From assembly GCA_900550545.1 (NCBI GenBank), contig URSS01000008.1, forward strand, positions 13,618 through 77,617: a DNA stretch of 64,000 nt. The letters run 5' to 3'. The DNA is from an uncultured Lachnobacterium sp. GTDB lineage: Bacteria > Bacillota > Clostridia > Lachnospirales > Lachnospiraceae. Below, in pieces: positions 7,638 to 17,074 of this stretch (the stretch's first letter is position 1; each line of letters starts with the position of its first letter). The notes beneath the pieces are model-generated. The model did not search any database. It was not told the DNA's origin and worked only from the letters and a program-made list of their open reading frames with translations. The position numbers were made by a program, and so were the translations under genes.

Positions 7638-9392
7638 GTGTATTTAGAGAAGATTCAAGGACCAGAAGACGTAAAGAAATTAAATGTAAACGAGATGCAG
7701 GAACTTGCTGTTGAAATGCGTAAGGCATTACTTACCAAGTTAAGCAAACATGGCGGCCATTTCGGACCAAACTTCGGAATGGTCGAGGCAACGATTGCAA
7801 TGCATTATGTATTTGATTCTCCGAAGGACAAGATCGTATATGATGTTTCCCACCAGTCTTACCCGCACAAAATGCTTACAGGAAGAAAGGATGCATTCCT
7901 TTATGAGGAGCATTATGATGACGTCAGCGGATACAGCGAGCCGGACGAGAGCGCACATGATCACTTTATCATCGGTCATACATCGACATCCGTCAGCCTT
8001 GCATGCGGTCTTGCAAAGGGCAGAGACTTATGCGGTGGCAAAGAAAATGTGATTGCAGTTATCGGTGACGGCTCCTTAAGTGGTGGTGAGGCTTTGGAAG
8101 GTCTCGATTATGCATCAGAGTTAAAAAGCAATCTGATCATTGTGATCAATGACAACGATATGTCCATCGCAGAGAACCATGGTGGTCTGTATCAGAATTT
8201 AAAACTTCTTCGTGATACTGACGGTAAGGCAGAGTGCAATCTGTTCAAAGCGATGGGACTTGACTATGTATTCGTGAAAGATGGAAATGATATTCAGCAG
8301 CTCATTGATGCGTTTACGCAGGTAAAGGATTCTACAATACCTGTCGCAGTGCATATCTGTACACAGAAGGGAAAAGGGTACGCCCTGGCAGAGGAGCACA
8401 AGGAGCAGTGGCATTACTGTGCACCATTCAACATCGAAACCGGAGAGAGCCTGTATCCGATGGGCGGCGAGGATTATTCCAGTGTGACAGTCGATTATCT
8501 TTTAAAGAAGATGAAAGAAGATCCGAAAGTGGTTGCGATTACTTCTGCGACACCGACCGTTATGGGATTTACCGAGGACAAGCGTAAAGAGGCCGGAAGC
8601 CAGTTCGTTGATGTTGGTATCGCCGAAGAGACAGCGGTAGCGCTTGCTTCCGGTATTGCAAAGAATGGCGGAAAGCCGGTATATGGTGTGTACTCTAGTT
8701 TTGTGCAGAGAACCTATGATCAGTTATCCCAGGATCTGTGCATAAACAATAATGCAGCAACAATCGTTGTCTATGCCGGAACTGTTTTTGGAATGAACGA
8801 TGTCACACACCTTGGTCTGTATGATATTTCCATGATGGCAAATATTCCAAATCTTGTAGGCATCGCGCCTACTACAAAGCAGGAATATCTTGCAATGTTA
8901 GACTGGAGTATTGAGCAGAATGCATATCCGGTCTGCATCCGTATTCCTGGTGGTGCTATGGAAGAGGGTGAAGCAGTTACAAAAGATTACAGCAAGCTGA
9001 ATACATATGAGATGCTCCAGAAGGGAAGCCGTGTGGCAATTGTTGCACTTGGTACGTTCCTTGGACTTGGAAAAGAAGTTGCAGCGAATCTGGAGAAAAA
9101 GACAGGCACTGTGGCAACTGTGATTAATCCGGTATATTTTACAGGCATCGATACAGGAATGCTGGAGTCTTTAAAGGCAGACCATGATGTAGTGATTACC
9201 ATTGAGGATGGCATTCTCGATGGTGGATTCGGAGAAAAGATTACACGCTTCTACGGAAATTCCAATATGAAAGTATTGAACTTCGGTTTGAAGAAAGAAT
9301 TCCTTGATCGCTATGATGTGCAGGAAGTATTGACAGACAATCATCTGACAAAGGATCAGATGGTTGCAGATATCACTGAGTTACTCGCATAG
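7638..9392 (+). CDS. 1-deoxy-D-xylulose-5-phosphate synthase-like ThDP enzyme (short form)
   Basis: A 584-residue transketolase-family protein with DXS-like order: an N-terminal ThDP domain with the GDGSLSGG motif (about 143-150) and INDNDMSIAENHGG, then a pyrimidine-binding domain (VGIAEETAVALASG) and a C-terminal transketolase domain. It is shorter than typical DXS (about 620 residues) and belongs to a divergent Firmicutes group. It would condense pyruvate and glyceraldehyde-3-phosphate, or a related pair. GTG at 7638 is chosen because AGGAGG lies 7 bases before it. Whether it makes DXP or another acyloin-type product is open. Confidence 0.7.
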   Translation: MYLEKIQGPEDVKKLNVNEMQELAVEMRKALLTKLSKHGGHFGPNFGMVEATIAMHYVFDSPKDKIVYDVSHQSYPHKMLTGRKDAFLYEEHYDDVSGYSEPDESAHDHFIIGHTSTSVSLACGLAKGRDLCGGKENVIAVIGDGSLSGGEALEGLDYASELKSNLIIVINDNDMSIAENHGGLYQNLKLLRDTDGKAECNLFKAMGLDYVFVKDGNDIQQLIDAFTQVKDSTIPVAVHICTQKGKGYALAEEHKEQWHYCAPFNIETGESLYPMGGEDYSSVTVDYLLKKMKEDPKVVAITSATPTVMGFTEDKRKEAGSQFVDVGIAEETAVALASGIAKNGGKPVYGVYSSFVQRTYDQLSQDLCINNNAATIVVYAGTVFGMNDVTHLGLYDISMMANIPNLVGIAPTTKQEYLAMLDWSIEQNAYPVCIRIPGGAMEEGEAVTKDYSKLNTYEMLQKGSRVAIVALGTFLGLGKEVAANLEKKTGTVATVINPVYFTGIDTGMLESLKADHDVVITIEDGILDGGFGEKITRFYGNSNMKVLNFGLKKEFLDRYDVQEVLTDNHLTKDQMVADITELLA

Positions 9393-9448
9393 TTTTCCGG
9401 CAAATGATATACTAACGATAAGAAAAAATTTCGGAATGAGGAATACGG

Positions 9449-10306
9449 ATGGAACATTATGATATTGCGATTATAGGAACCGGCCCGGCGGGGCTTTCTG
9501 CGGCACTGACTGCAAAAATCCGCAACAAGAAAATACTGTTACTGGGATCTGCCGGGTTGAGTGAAAAGGTAGAAAAAGCACATACGGTGCAGAACTATCT
9601 GGGGCTTCCGGCAGTGAGCGGCACTGATATGCAGCAGGCTTTTTTGCAGCATATCAGGCAGATGGATATTACCATTACGGAGAAAAAGGTCAACACGATT
9701 TATCCGATGGGAGATTTCTTTGGTATTCAGATGGGCATGGAGATGGCACAGGCAGATACCGTTATTCTGGCAACCGGTGTGACGGCGGACAAGCCATATC
9801 CGGGCGAGAATGAATTACTCGGAAAGGGTGTCAGCTACTGTGCGACATGCGATGCACCGTTGTATCGGGGACGCACAGTGGCGGTCATCGGTTTCGGACC
9901 AAAAGAAGAGGAAGAAGCAGCATTTCTGGCAGAAGTGGCAGAAAAAGTATATTATTTCCCTATGTACAAAGGTGGCATACATGCCGATGTCACAGTAATC
10001 AGAGAAAAGCCGGAGGCGATTCTTGGCGAAGAAAAGGTACAGAGTGTCCGGACGGCATCACAGGAATATCCTGTGGATGGCGTGTTTGTCCTGAGGGAGA
10101 GTATTTTACCGGAACATCTGCTGAAAGGATTGCAGTTAGAAGGCAACCGTGTGGTGGTCAACCTGAATATGGAGACGAATATTCCCGGATGTTTTGCCTG
10201 CGGGGATCTCGTGGGAAAACCGTATCAGTATATCAAAGCAGCGGGACAGGGAAACGTTGCTGCACTTTCCGCAGTGGAGTACCTTGCCCGAAAGAAAAAT
10301 TCATAA
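9449..10306 (+). CDS. Thioredoxin reductase-like flavoprotein lacking NADPH motifs
   Basis: A 285-residue protein of the thioredoxin reductase fold. The FAD site is GTGPAGLSAALTA at about 10-22, the redox CATCD motif is near residue 130 and the C-terminal FAD motif is FACGDLVGK. The usual NADPH-domain motifs GGGDSA and HRRxxxR are replaced by GFGPKEEEEAAF and a YYFPMYKGG stretch. Such loss is known for ferredoxin-dependent flavin thioredoxin reductases of Clostridia, so ferredoxin may be the electron donor (inference). A second TrxB with intact NADPH motifs lies at 26416. It stands between the DXS-like gene and cysK. Confidence 0.7.
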   Translation: MEHYDIAIIGTGPAGLSAALTAKIRNKKILLLGSAGLSEKVEKAHTVQNYLGLPAVSGTDMQQAFLQHIRQMDITITEKKVNTIYPMGDFFGIQMGMEMAQADTVILATGVTADKPYPGENELLGKGVSYCATCDAPLYRGRTVAVIGFGPKEEEEAAFLAEVAEKVYYFPMYKGGIHADVTVIREKPEAILGEEKVQSVRTASQEYPVDGVFVLRESILPEHLLKGLQLEGNRVVVNLNMETNIPGCFACGDLVGKPYQYIKAAGQGNVAALSAVEYLARKKNS

Positions 10307-10317
10307 TAACCTGTCTA

Positions 10318-10361
10318 TGCAGATGCTTGTGAACATAAGATCGCAGGCATCTGTATTTTTT
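10318..10361 (+). terminator. Rho-independent terminator
   Basis: CAGATGC/GCATCTG stem with a 20-base loop and a following T-rich run (TATTTTTTC). It separates the flavoprotein gene from cysK. The rest of this gap holds the cysK promoter. Confidence 0.6.
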
Positions 10362-10467
10362 CAATTTTATTTCAAGTATACAGCGATAAATTTATCGATA
10401 AAAAGCCTGTTTTTTCCAGGAATTCTCAAATACATCAACACTTTAATCTGACAAATTCATATAAAAC

Positions 10468-10491
10468 CTATTGACATGATAGGAATTAAGG
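10468..10491 (+). promoter_or_regulatory. Putative CymR/Rrf2-type operator at the cysK promoter
   Basis: CCTAT-N7-ATAGG followed by AATTAAG overlaps the -35 box. It aligns without gaps to two sequences at the metY promoter (21873-21896 and 21945-21968), sharing CCTA at the left and AATTA with a final G at the right. An Rrf2-type regulator gene at 27342 is the natural candidate binder. Confidence 0.5.
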
Positions 10492-10499
10492 GATATGAT
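10471..10499 (+). promoter_or_regulatory. Promoter of the cysK-sulfate operon
   Basis: TTGACA, 17 bases, TATGAT: near-consensus SigA-type promoter. The start codon of cysK lies about 50 bases downstream. Confidence 0.8.
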
Positions 10500-10551
10500 A
10501 AGCAAAGATTCATTGATAAAGACAATATTCAGGTTCAAAAGGAGCTGAAAA

Positions 10552-11478
10552 ATGGAAAAGATTGCAAAACAATTGACGGAGCTTATTGGACATACACCGC
10601 TGCTGGAATTATCCAATTATGAAAAAGAGAATGCGCTGGATGCGCAGGTTGTTGCAAAACTGGAATATTTTAATCCACTTGGAAGTGTGAAGGATCGTGT
10701 GGCATATGCCATGATCGAGCAGGGAATCAAAGACGGAAAGATTAATAAAGACACCGTGATCATTGAGCCGACCAGTGGAAATACAGGAATTGGTCTCGCT
10801 TTTGTAACAGCGGCAAAGGGACTGCACCTGATTCTGACGATGCCGGATACGATGAGCATGGAGCGCAGAAAAATCGTTCGTGCGCTTGGTGCCCAGATCG
10901 TTCTGACACAGGGACGCGCAGGAATGCGGGGAGCAATCGAGAAGGCGGCGCAGTTAAAAGAAGAGTACGGAAACGCATTCATTCCGCAGCAGTTCGAAAA
11001 TGAAGCGAACCCGGCAATCCATAAAAAGACGACGGCACAGGAAATCTGGGAAGACACTGATGGAAATGTGGATATCTTTGTTGCATCGGTGGGAACCGGT
11101 GGAACACTTACCGGAACCGGAGAAGGCTTGCGGGAGCACAATCCGGATGTAAAGATTGTAGCTGTGGAGCCGGCAACTTCTGCAGTGTTATCCGGGGAAA
11201 AGCCGGGACCGCATAAGATTCAGGGAATTGGCGCCGGTTTCATTCCAAAAGTCATGGATATGAGTCTGGTAGATGAAATTGTCAAGGTAGACAATGATGT
11301 CGCTTTTTCCACCGCACGGGCGGTCGCAAAGACAGACGGTCTGCTGGTTGGCATTTCTTCCGGAGCTGCACTTTATGCGGCAACAGAACTTGCCAGACGG
11401 CCGGAGAACAAGGGCAAACGCATTGTGGTTCTTCTTCCGGATACCGGAGAGCGTTACCTCTCCACAGAACTGTTTTAA
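10552..11478 (+). CDS. cysK: Cysteine synthase A (O-acetylserine sulfhydrylase)
   Basis: A 308-residue PLP enzyme that makes cysteine from O-acetylserine and sulfide. PLP Lys lies in NPLGSVKDR (about residues 39-47), the substrate loop is TSGNTGIG (about 74-81) and the phosphate-binding loop is GTGGTLTGTG. AAAGGAG lies 7 bases before the ATG. It opens the operon that imports and activates sulfate. In Bacillus, CysK also acts as co-repressor partner of CymR; the CymR-like protein in this window makes that plausible here. The serine acetyltransferase supplying O-acetylserine is encoded separately at 43908. Confidence 0.93.
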   Translation: MEKIAKQLTELIGHTPLLELSNYEKENALDAQVVAKLEYFNPLGSVKDRVAYAMIEQGIKDGKINKDTVIIEPTSGNTGIGLAFVTAAKGLHLILTMPDTMSMERRKIVRALGAQIVLTQGRAGMRGAIEKAAQLKEEYGNAFIPQQFENEANPAIHKKTTAQEIWEDTDGNVDIFVASVGTGGTLTGTGEGLREHNPDVKIVAVEPATSAVLSGEKPGPHKIQGIGAGFIPKVMDMSLVDEIVKVDNDVAFSTARAVAKTDGLLVGISSGAALYAATELARRPENKGKRIVVLLPDTGERYLSTELF

Positions 11479-11511
11479 AAACAAATGGCAGATGCAAAGG
11501 AAAGGCTGGAT

Positions 11512-12552
11512 ATGAGACAGATCAAAAAGCACAACCGTGCAGGAAAAAAGAAAAACAGAATATCGTTGATCGCCTGTATGCTTGTACTGGTATTTCTGAT
11601 GACCGGATGTGGAAAAAATTCGGACGGCGTGACAAGAATTACGAATGTGTCTTATGATCCGACGCGTGAATTTTACGAAGTTTACAATCCTTTGTTTGAA
11701 AAATATTACGAGGACACTTATGGAAAGAAAGTAGAAGTCATCCAATCACATGGAGGTTCCGGTGCACAGGCGAGATCTGTTGTGGAAGGATGTAATGCCG
11801 ATGTGGTAACCCTCGCACTGGAGCATGATATTACGCTGATCGAACAGACAGGACTGATCGACAAAGGATGGCAGAAAGAATTCGATAAAGATTCTGCCCC
11901 ATATACTTCAACGATTGTTTTTCTTGTCCGTAAGGGAAATCCGAAAAACATCCGCGACTGGGATGATCTTATTCAGAAAAATGTAGAAGTCATTACACCG
12001 GATCCAAAGAGCAGTGGTGGAGCCTGCTGGAATTTTCTTGCCGCTTTGTCCTATGCAAAGGAACATTATGCAGAGGAAGCGCAGCAGAAAGAATTCATGC
12101 GAAAGCTGTATCAGCAGGTGTCCGTTATGGATTCCGGGGCAAGAGGTTCTACGACAACCTTCGTGGAAAACAAAAAGGGAGATGTTCTCATTGCCTGGGA
12201 AAATGAAGCAATCGCATCGATGAAAAGTTACCCGGGAGAATATGAGCTGATCAATCCTTCCGTGAGCATTCTGGCACAGCCGAGTGTGGCGATTGTAGAT
12301 GACAATGCCAACGACAATGGTACCCAGGAAGTCAGCCGGGAATACCTTTCTTATCTGTATACAGAAAAAGCGCAGCGTCTGGCAGCCGAGTACGGCTACC
12401 GGCCAAGCGATGAAACAATATTAAAAGAGTATGGCGATACATTTGATTTAAACATCCGGCTGTATACGATCAAAGATTACGGCGGATGGGACAATGCCTA
12501 CAAGATGTATTTTGACGATGGAGCAATGTTTGATGAAATCTACGACTTCTAA
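11512..12552 (+). CDS. Sulfate ABC transporter substrate-binding lipoprotein
   Basis: A 346-residue extracellular binding protein of the Sbp/CysP family. The N-terminus has a basic region, a hydrophobic stretch and an LMTGC lipobox at about residues 27-31, so it should be lipid-anchored. Sulfate-site signatures include the GGSGAQARSVVEG loop and the DSGARGSTTTFVE region. The ATG at 11512 is preferred over one nine codons earlier because AAAGGAAAGG stands just upstream. It precedes the permease and ATPase genes. Thiosulfate could be an additional ligand. Confidence 0.9.
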   Translation: MRQIKKHNRAGKKKNRISLIACMLVLVFLMTGCGKNSDGVTRITNVSYDPTREFYEVYNPLFEKYYEDTYGKKVEVIQSHGGSGAQARSVVEGCNADVVTLALEHDITLIEQTGLIDKGWQKEFDKDSAPYTSTIVFLVRKGNPKNIRDWDDLIQKNVEVITPDPKSSGGACWNFLAALSYAKEHYAEEAQQKEFMRKLYQQVSVMDSGARGSTTTFVENKKGDVLIAWENEAIASMKSYPGEYELINPSVSILAQPSVAIVDDNANDNGTQEVSREYLSYLYTEKAQRLAAEYGYRPSDETILKEYGDTFDLNIRLYTIKDYGGWDNAYKMYFDDGAMFDEIYDF

Positions 12553-13384
12553 AAAGACAAAAAAAGTGAGAGTCATTCCGGGATATCACCTGACTTTGGG
12601 AATCACGGTGACGATGCTTTCGCTCATAGTGCTGATTCCATTAGCATCGGTGCTTGTATATGCACTGAAATTGTCCCCATCGGAATTTTTTCGGCTGGTT
12701 ACCAAACCAAACATCCTGCATGCCTTCCGGACCAGCATTCTGTGTTCCCTGGTGGCAGCGCTGATCAACTGTATATTTGGAGTGATCATCGCCTGGGTGT
12801 TGGTGAAATACGATTTTCCGGGTAAACGGATTTTAGATGGATGCATTGAATTGCCGTTTGCACTTCCGACAGCGGTGGCAGGTATTACGCTGTCAAAGAT
12901 GTATTCGGAAACCGGAATTCTTGGAAAGCCGCTTGCATCACTTGGAATAAAAGTTTCCTATACCCATTTGGGACTGATCATCGCACTTATTTTTATTGGT
13001 ATTCCATTTGTTATTCGTGCGGTGCAGCCGGTACTTGAAAAGCTGGATGGACAGTATGAGGAGGCCGCATTTATGCTGGGAGCTTCCCGGATGCAGACTT
13101 TTTATAAAGTTATCATACCTGAACTTCGGCCGGCAATCCTGACTGGTTTTGGACTTGCCTTTGCACGAGGCATCGGTGAATACGGCAGTGTTATTTACAT
13201 ATCGGGAAACAGTGCAAGAGAACAGACGCAGGTTGTATCCTATGTCATCATGCAGAAACTTGGATATATTGATTATGCCAGTGCCACGGCGATCGCGCTG
13301 GTAATGCTGATACTTTCTTTCCTGATTCTTCTGGCGGTCAACATTGTACAGATGCGGCAGTCAGCGAGAACGAACATATTGTAA
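12533..13384 (+). CDS. cysT: Sulfate ABC transporter permease CysT
   Basis: A 283-residue inner-membrane protein with about six membrane segments and the ABC permease EAA loop (YEEAAFMLGASRMQTFYKVI, about residues 177-196). PFALPTAVAGITL and FARGIGEYGSVIYISGN are typical of CysT/CysU. ATG 12533 is chosen because GATGGAGC precedes it; this gives a 20-base overlap with the binding-protein gene. It pairs with CysW to form the channel for sulfate. Confidence 0.92.
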   Translation: MKSTTSKKTKKVRVIPGYHLTLGITVTMLSLIVLIPLASVLVYALKLSPSEFFRLVTKPNILHAFRTSILCSLVAALINCIFGVIIAWVLVKYDFPGKRILDGCIELPFALPTAVAGITLSKMYSETGILGKPLASLGIKVSYTHLGLIIALIFIGIPFVIRAVQPVLEKLDGQYEEAAFMLGASRMQTFYKVIIPELRPAILTGFGLAFARGIGEYGSVIYISGNSAREQTQVVSYVIMQKLGYIDYASATAIALVMLILSFLILLAVNIVQMRQSARTNIL

Positions 13385-13411
13385 GGAAATGGAAGCAAAG
13401 AGGATTTACAC

Positions 13412-14272
13412 ATGGAGCAGAAGAGAGAGGAACGAAAAAACAAAATAACAAAAGCAGTACTCATTACTATCAGTGTACTTTTCATTGGATTCATGCTGAT
13501 TTTACCGCTTTTTTCCATTCTATTCAGTGCGTTGAAAGAGGGAATCGGCTTTTATCTGGAAGCGATTTCCACGGAATATGTAAAAAGCGCCCTGCTGGTC
13601 ACTTTACTGGCGACTGTGATTGCAGTGGTTGTGAATACGTTCTTCGGAATCGTAGCTGCGTGGCTTTTGACAAAGTTCTCCTTCCGTGGAAAGCAGATTC
13701 TGGCGACTTTGATCGATATTCCGTTTTCTATTTCTCCGGTCATCGTTGGTCTGGCATTCCTGATGACCTTTGGAAGACTGGGATGGACATATCCTGGCAT
13801 TCGTGCAATCAACCATCTGCTTGGCACGAATATCCGTATCACGTTTGCACTGCCGGGTGTGGTACTTGCCACAATTTTTGTAACCTTTCCTTATGTTTCG
13901 CGTGAGATCATTCCGATTCTGAATGCGGAGGGAAAGGACGAGGAAGAGGCCGCAGCGCTCATGGGAGCCGGTGGATTTAAGATTTTTACAAAGATCACAC
14001 TGCCGCAGATGAAATGGGGACTAATCTATGGAATCATTCTCTGTACGGCCCGTGCACTCGGAGAGTTCGGTGCAGTCAACGCACTGTCCAAGACAAGAGG
14101 TGAGACATTTACCCTTCCTCTTGAGATCGATGCTTTGTACATGTCGGGAACGGATACTTCCATTACAGCAGCGTTTGCGGTATCATCCATATTGGTACTG
14201 ATTGCCATTGTTGTACTGGTTATCCGCAACATTTTTGAATATAGAAATAAAAAGAGCAGCGCACCGCGTTAA
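13412..14272 (+). CDS. cysW: Sulfate ABC transporter permease CysW
   Basis: A 286-residue integral membrane protein with about six membrane segments. The EAA loop is KDEEEAAALMGAGGFKIFTK, and the family blocks IPFSISPVIVGLAF and ARALGEFGAVNALSKTRG match CysW. AGAGGA lies before the ATG. It follows cysT by 27 bases and precedes the ATPase by 21, as in the standard sulfate importer order. Confidence 0.92.
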   Translation: MEQKREERKNKITKAVLITISVLFIGFMLILPLFSILFSALKEGIGFYLEAISTEYVKSALLVTLLATVIAVVVNTFFGIVAAWLLTKFSFRGKQILATLIDIPFSISPVIVGLAFLMTFGRLGWTYPGIRAINHLLGTNIRITFALPGVVLATIFVTFPYVSREIIPILNAEGKDEEEAAALMGAGGFKIFTKITLPQMKWGLIYGIILCTARALGEFGAVNALSKTRGETFTLPLEIDALYMSGTDTSITAAFAVSSILVLIAIVVLVIRNIFEYRNKKSSAPR

Positions 14273-14293
14273 TCACAATGGGAGGAAAAAGAA

Positions 14294-15352
14294 ATGTACG
14301 TAGAAATGAAAGATATTTGCAAAAATTACGGCGATTTCAGGGCTTCCGACCATGTGAGCTTTGGGATTGAAAAAGGAAAACTGGTGGCATTGCTCGGACC
14401 GTCCGGAAGTGGCAAGACAACGCTGCTTCGTATGATCGCAGGACTTGAGACACCGAATTCCGGTGATATTTACATCGACGGACAGCGTGTCAACGATGTT
14501 CCGGCAGCCAAAAGAGGCATTGGCTTTGTATTTCAGAATTACGCATTGTTCCGTTACATGACGGTATATGATAATGTGGCATTTGGTCTTGAACTGATGA
14601 AGATGCCGAAGAAAGAAATTAAAAAACGCGTCACGGAGCTTTTGGAGCTGACCGGACTTTCCGGAATGGAGAAACGGTATCCGAACCAGCTTTCCGGTGG
14701 ACAGAGACAGCGTGTGGCTTTTGCCCGGGCGCTTGCACCGAATCCGCAGGTATTGCTTTTGGATGAGCCGTTTGCGGCGATTGACGCAAAGGTGCGTACA
14801 GAACTTCGTACCTGGCTCAAAGAGATGGTGACAAAGCTTGGAATCACAAGCATATTTGTAACCCACGACCAGGATGAGGCGGTGGAAGTGGCCGACGAGA
14901 TCATTATCACGAACCACGGAAGAATCGAGCAGTTAGGTACACCGATGGAGATATACAAATCGCCGGATACGCCGTTTGTGGCACAGTTTATCGGCAGATC
15001 TTCCGTCGTGGAGCATTATGATAAATTAAAAGGATTTGATCCGGTCGAAGGTGCGCATCACGCAGTCCTGCGTCCGGAATTTGTAAAATTATCCAGAAGT
15101 GAACCGGAGCGCTATATCAGTGCAACGGAGACCGGAATTGTCAAAGACATTGTTTTCCGGGGGAATCATCTGGATATTGTAGTGGATATCGATGGCATAG
15201 AGATCGTAGCGGAGCGCTCATTAGAAAAAGATGCGTTGTCCATTGACGAAAAAGTATATGTCCTGATCTACCGTTTATACATCTTTGATGAGCATCAGAC
15301 CTATCTGGTGGAGAATCAGGAGATGCAGGTAGACGATGTATTCTATATTTAG
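14294..15352 (+). CDS. cysA: Sulfate ABC transporter ATP-binding protein CysA
   Basis: A 352-residue ATPase that powers sulfate import. Walker A is GPSGSGKTTL (about 36-45), the signature is LSGGQRQRVAFARAL (about 133-147), Walker B is VLLLDEPF and the switch His is in VTHDQDEA. The C-terminal 110 residues form a TOBE-like regulatory domain. GGGAGGA lies 9 bases before the ATG. The subfamily also contains molybdate and thiosulfate importers, but the neighbouring CysT/W and sulfate-reduction genes make sulfate the best call. Confidence 0.92.
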   Translation: MYVEMKDICKNYGDFRASDHVSFGIEKGKLVALLGPSGSGKTTLLRMIAGLETPNSGDIYIDGQRVNDVPAAKRGIGFVFQNYALFRYMTVYDNVAFGLELMKMPKKEIKKRVTELLELTGLSGMEKRYPNQLSGGQRQRVAFARALAPNPQVLLLDEPFAAIDAKVRTELRTWLKEMVTKLGITSIFVTHDQDEAVEVADEIIITNHGRIEQLGTPMEIYKSPDTPFVAQFIGRSSVVEHYDKLKGFDPVEGAHHAVLRPEFVKLSRSEPERYISATETGIVKDIVFRGNHLDIVVDIDGIEIVAERSLEKDALSIDEKVYVLIYRLYIFDEHQTYLVENQEMQVDDVFYI

Positions 15353-15364
15353 GAAGGAGCCGAT

Positions 15365-17074
15365 ATGAAGATCGAACAGAAAGAAGTTCTTTATACAGAT
15401 ATATTAATCATAGGTGGTGGTACCGCAGGCTGTTATGCGGCGATGACGATTCGCGAACATTCCGATTATTCCGTAGTGATCGCGGAGAAAGCAAACATCA
15501 AGCGAAGCGGCTGTCTGGCAGCCGGTGTCAACGCCTTGAATGCCTATATTGTAAAAGGCAGAAAGCCGCAGGATTATGTGGATTACGCAAAAAAGGATGC
15601 AGACAATATTGTCCGTGAGGACCTGCTTCTGACGATGTCGGAGGGACTCAACCGTGTCACTGCAAAGATGGAACAGCTTGGTCTTGTCATCTTAAAGGAT
15701 GAAAATGGAGAGTATGTTGCCAGAGGAAACCGGAACATCAAGATCAACGGAGAAAACTTTAAGCCGCTGCTTGCAGACGCGGTAGCAAAGCTTTCCGATG
15801 TGACCGTCATCAATCAGTTGAATATCACCGATTATATTGTAAAAGACAATCACATCGAAGGTGCCTATGGATTTTCGATTGCAAAGCAGAAAGCTTATGA
15901 GATCCGGGCAAAGAAAGTGCTGATCGCAACCGGAGGTGCAGCTGGATTATATAAGCCGAACAATCCGGGCTTTTCCCGTCACAAGATGTGGTACCCGCCA
16001 TTTAATACAGGTGCAGGATACGCCATGGGAATCCGAAGCGGTGCAGAGATGACAACATTTGAGATGCGTTTCATTGCACTGCGATGCAAAGACACCATCG
16101 CACCGACCGGAACGATTGCACAGGGGGTTGGTGCAAAGCAGGTAAATTCCCTTGGAGAAGTGTATGAGACAAAATATGGTCTGACAACTTCCCAGCGTGT
16201 GTACGGAACCGTGCAGGAAAACTTAGAGGGACGAGGACCGTGTTATCTGCGGACAGAGGGCATTACGCCGGAACAGGATGAATCTCTTCGCAAAGCGTAT
16301 TTGAACATGGCGCCTAGCCAGACCTTAAAATGGGTCGAGGCCGGCAAAAATCCAAGCCAGCAGAATGTAGAAATTGAGGGAACCGAGCCTTATATCGTCG
16401 GTGGTCATACTGCAAGCGGTTACTGGGTAGACACGAATCGTGAGACAACGATTCACGGGCTTTTTGCAGCAGGTGATGTGGCAGGCGGATGTCCGCAGAA
16501 GTATGTTACCGGCGCACTGGTCGAAGGTGAGATTGCAGCGTTACGTATGGTAGAGCAGCTGGATGCCGAAAGCAGGGCAGAAGATGAGGCACAGGAGAGT
16601 GAACTCGTCGCAGTTGCGGCATTGGAGGACAAAGCGGCGGAATATGATGCCATCCTTCAGAGAGAACATGCACTGTTTACGGTAGAACAGCTTGAGGAAG
16701 CCATGCAGAAAGTTATGGACCAGTATGCCGGAGGAATTGGTACACATTACCAGTTCAACGGGAAGCAGCTTGCCATGGCGGAAGAAAAAATCCGACAGTT
16801 GCAGGTGCTTGCAGAAGGACTGAAAGCCGAAGATATGCATGAGCTGATGTTTGTGTATGAATTAAAGGAACGCCTGACGGTATGCCTTTCCGTGATCGCA
16901 CATCTCGGCGCACGAAAAGAAACCCGCTGGCATAGTTTTGCAGAGAATCTGGATTATCCACAGAAGAGTGACGAGTGGTTACGCTATGTCAACTCCCGCC
17001 TGGTGGATGGAAAGATAGAAATTATATACCGGGATCTGGTAGAAGGAGGTACAACGTATGAGCATCGCAATTGA
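15365..17074 (+). CDS. aprA: Adenylylsulfate reductase alpha subunit-like flavoprotein (AprA-type)
   Basis: A 569-residue FAD protein of the fumarate reductase/AprA superfamily. The dinucleotide motif IIGGGTAGCYAAM lies at about 15-27, and a second FAD block HGLFAAGDVAGGCPQKYVTG at about 364-383. The size and its ferredoxin partner match AprA rather than fumarate reductase. It should reduce adenylylsulfate (APS) to sulfite and AMP. Here it sits between the sulfate importer and ATP sulfurylase genes in what looks like an assimilatory operon; no dsrAB, qmo or CysH gene is in the window. Clostridium acetobutylicum has a similar gene set. Confidence 0.82.
   Translation: MKIEQKEVLYTDILIIGGGTAGCYAAMTIREHSDYSVVIAEKANIKRSGCLAAGVNALNAYIVKGRKPQDYVDYAKKDADNIVREDLLLTMSEGLNRVTAKMEQLGLVILKDENGEYVARGNRNIKINGENFKPLLADAVAKLSDVTVINQLNITDYIVKDNHIEGAYGFSIAKQKAYEIRAKKVLIATGGAAGLYKPNNPGFSRHKMWYPPFNTGAGYAMGIRSGAEMTTFEMRFIALRCKDTIAPTGTIAQGVGAKQVNSLGEVYETKYGLTTSQRVYGTVQENLEGRGPCYLRTEGITPEQDESLRKAYLNMAPSQTLKWVEAGKNPSQQNVEIEGTEPYIVGGHTASGYWVDTNRETTIHGLFAAGDVAGGCPQKYVTGALVEGEIAALRMVEQLDAESRAEDEAQESELVAVAALEDKAAEYDAILQREHALFTVEQLEEAMQKVMDQYAGGIGTHYQFNGKQLAMAEEKIRQLQVLAEGLKAEDMHELMFVYELKERLTVCLSVIAHLGARKETRWHSFAENLDYPQKSDEWLRYVNSRLVDGKIEIIYRDLVEGGTTYEHRN

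Noticed and set aside
14273..14917. A 214-codon reverse frame opposite cysA.
   Set aside because: It overlaps the well-supported ATPase gene entirely, has no ribosome site and reads as a low-quality His/Cys-rich peptide.
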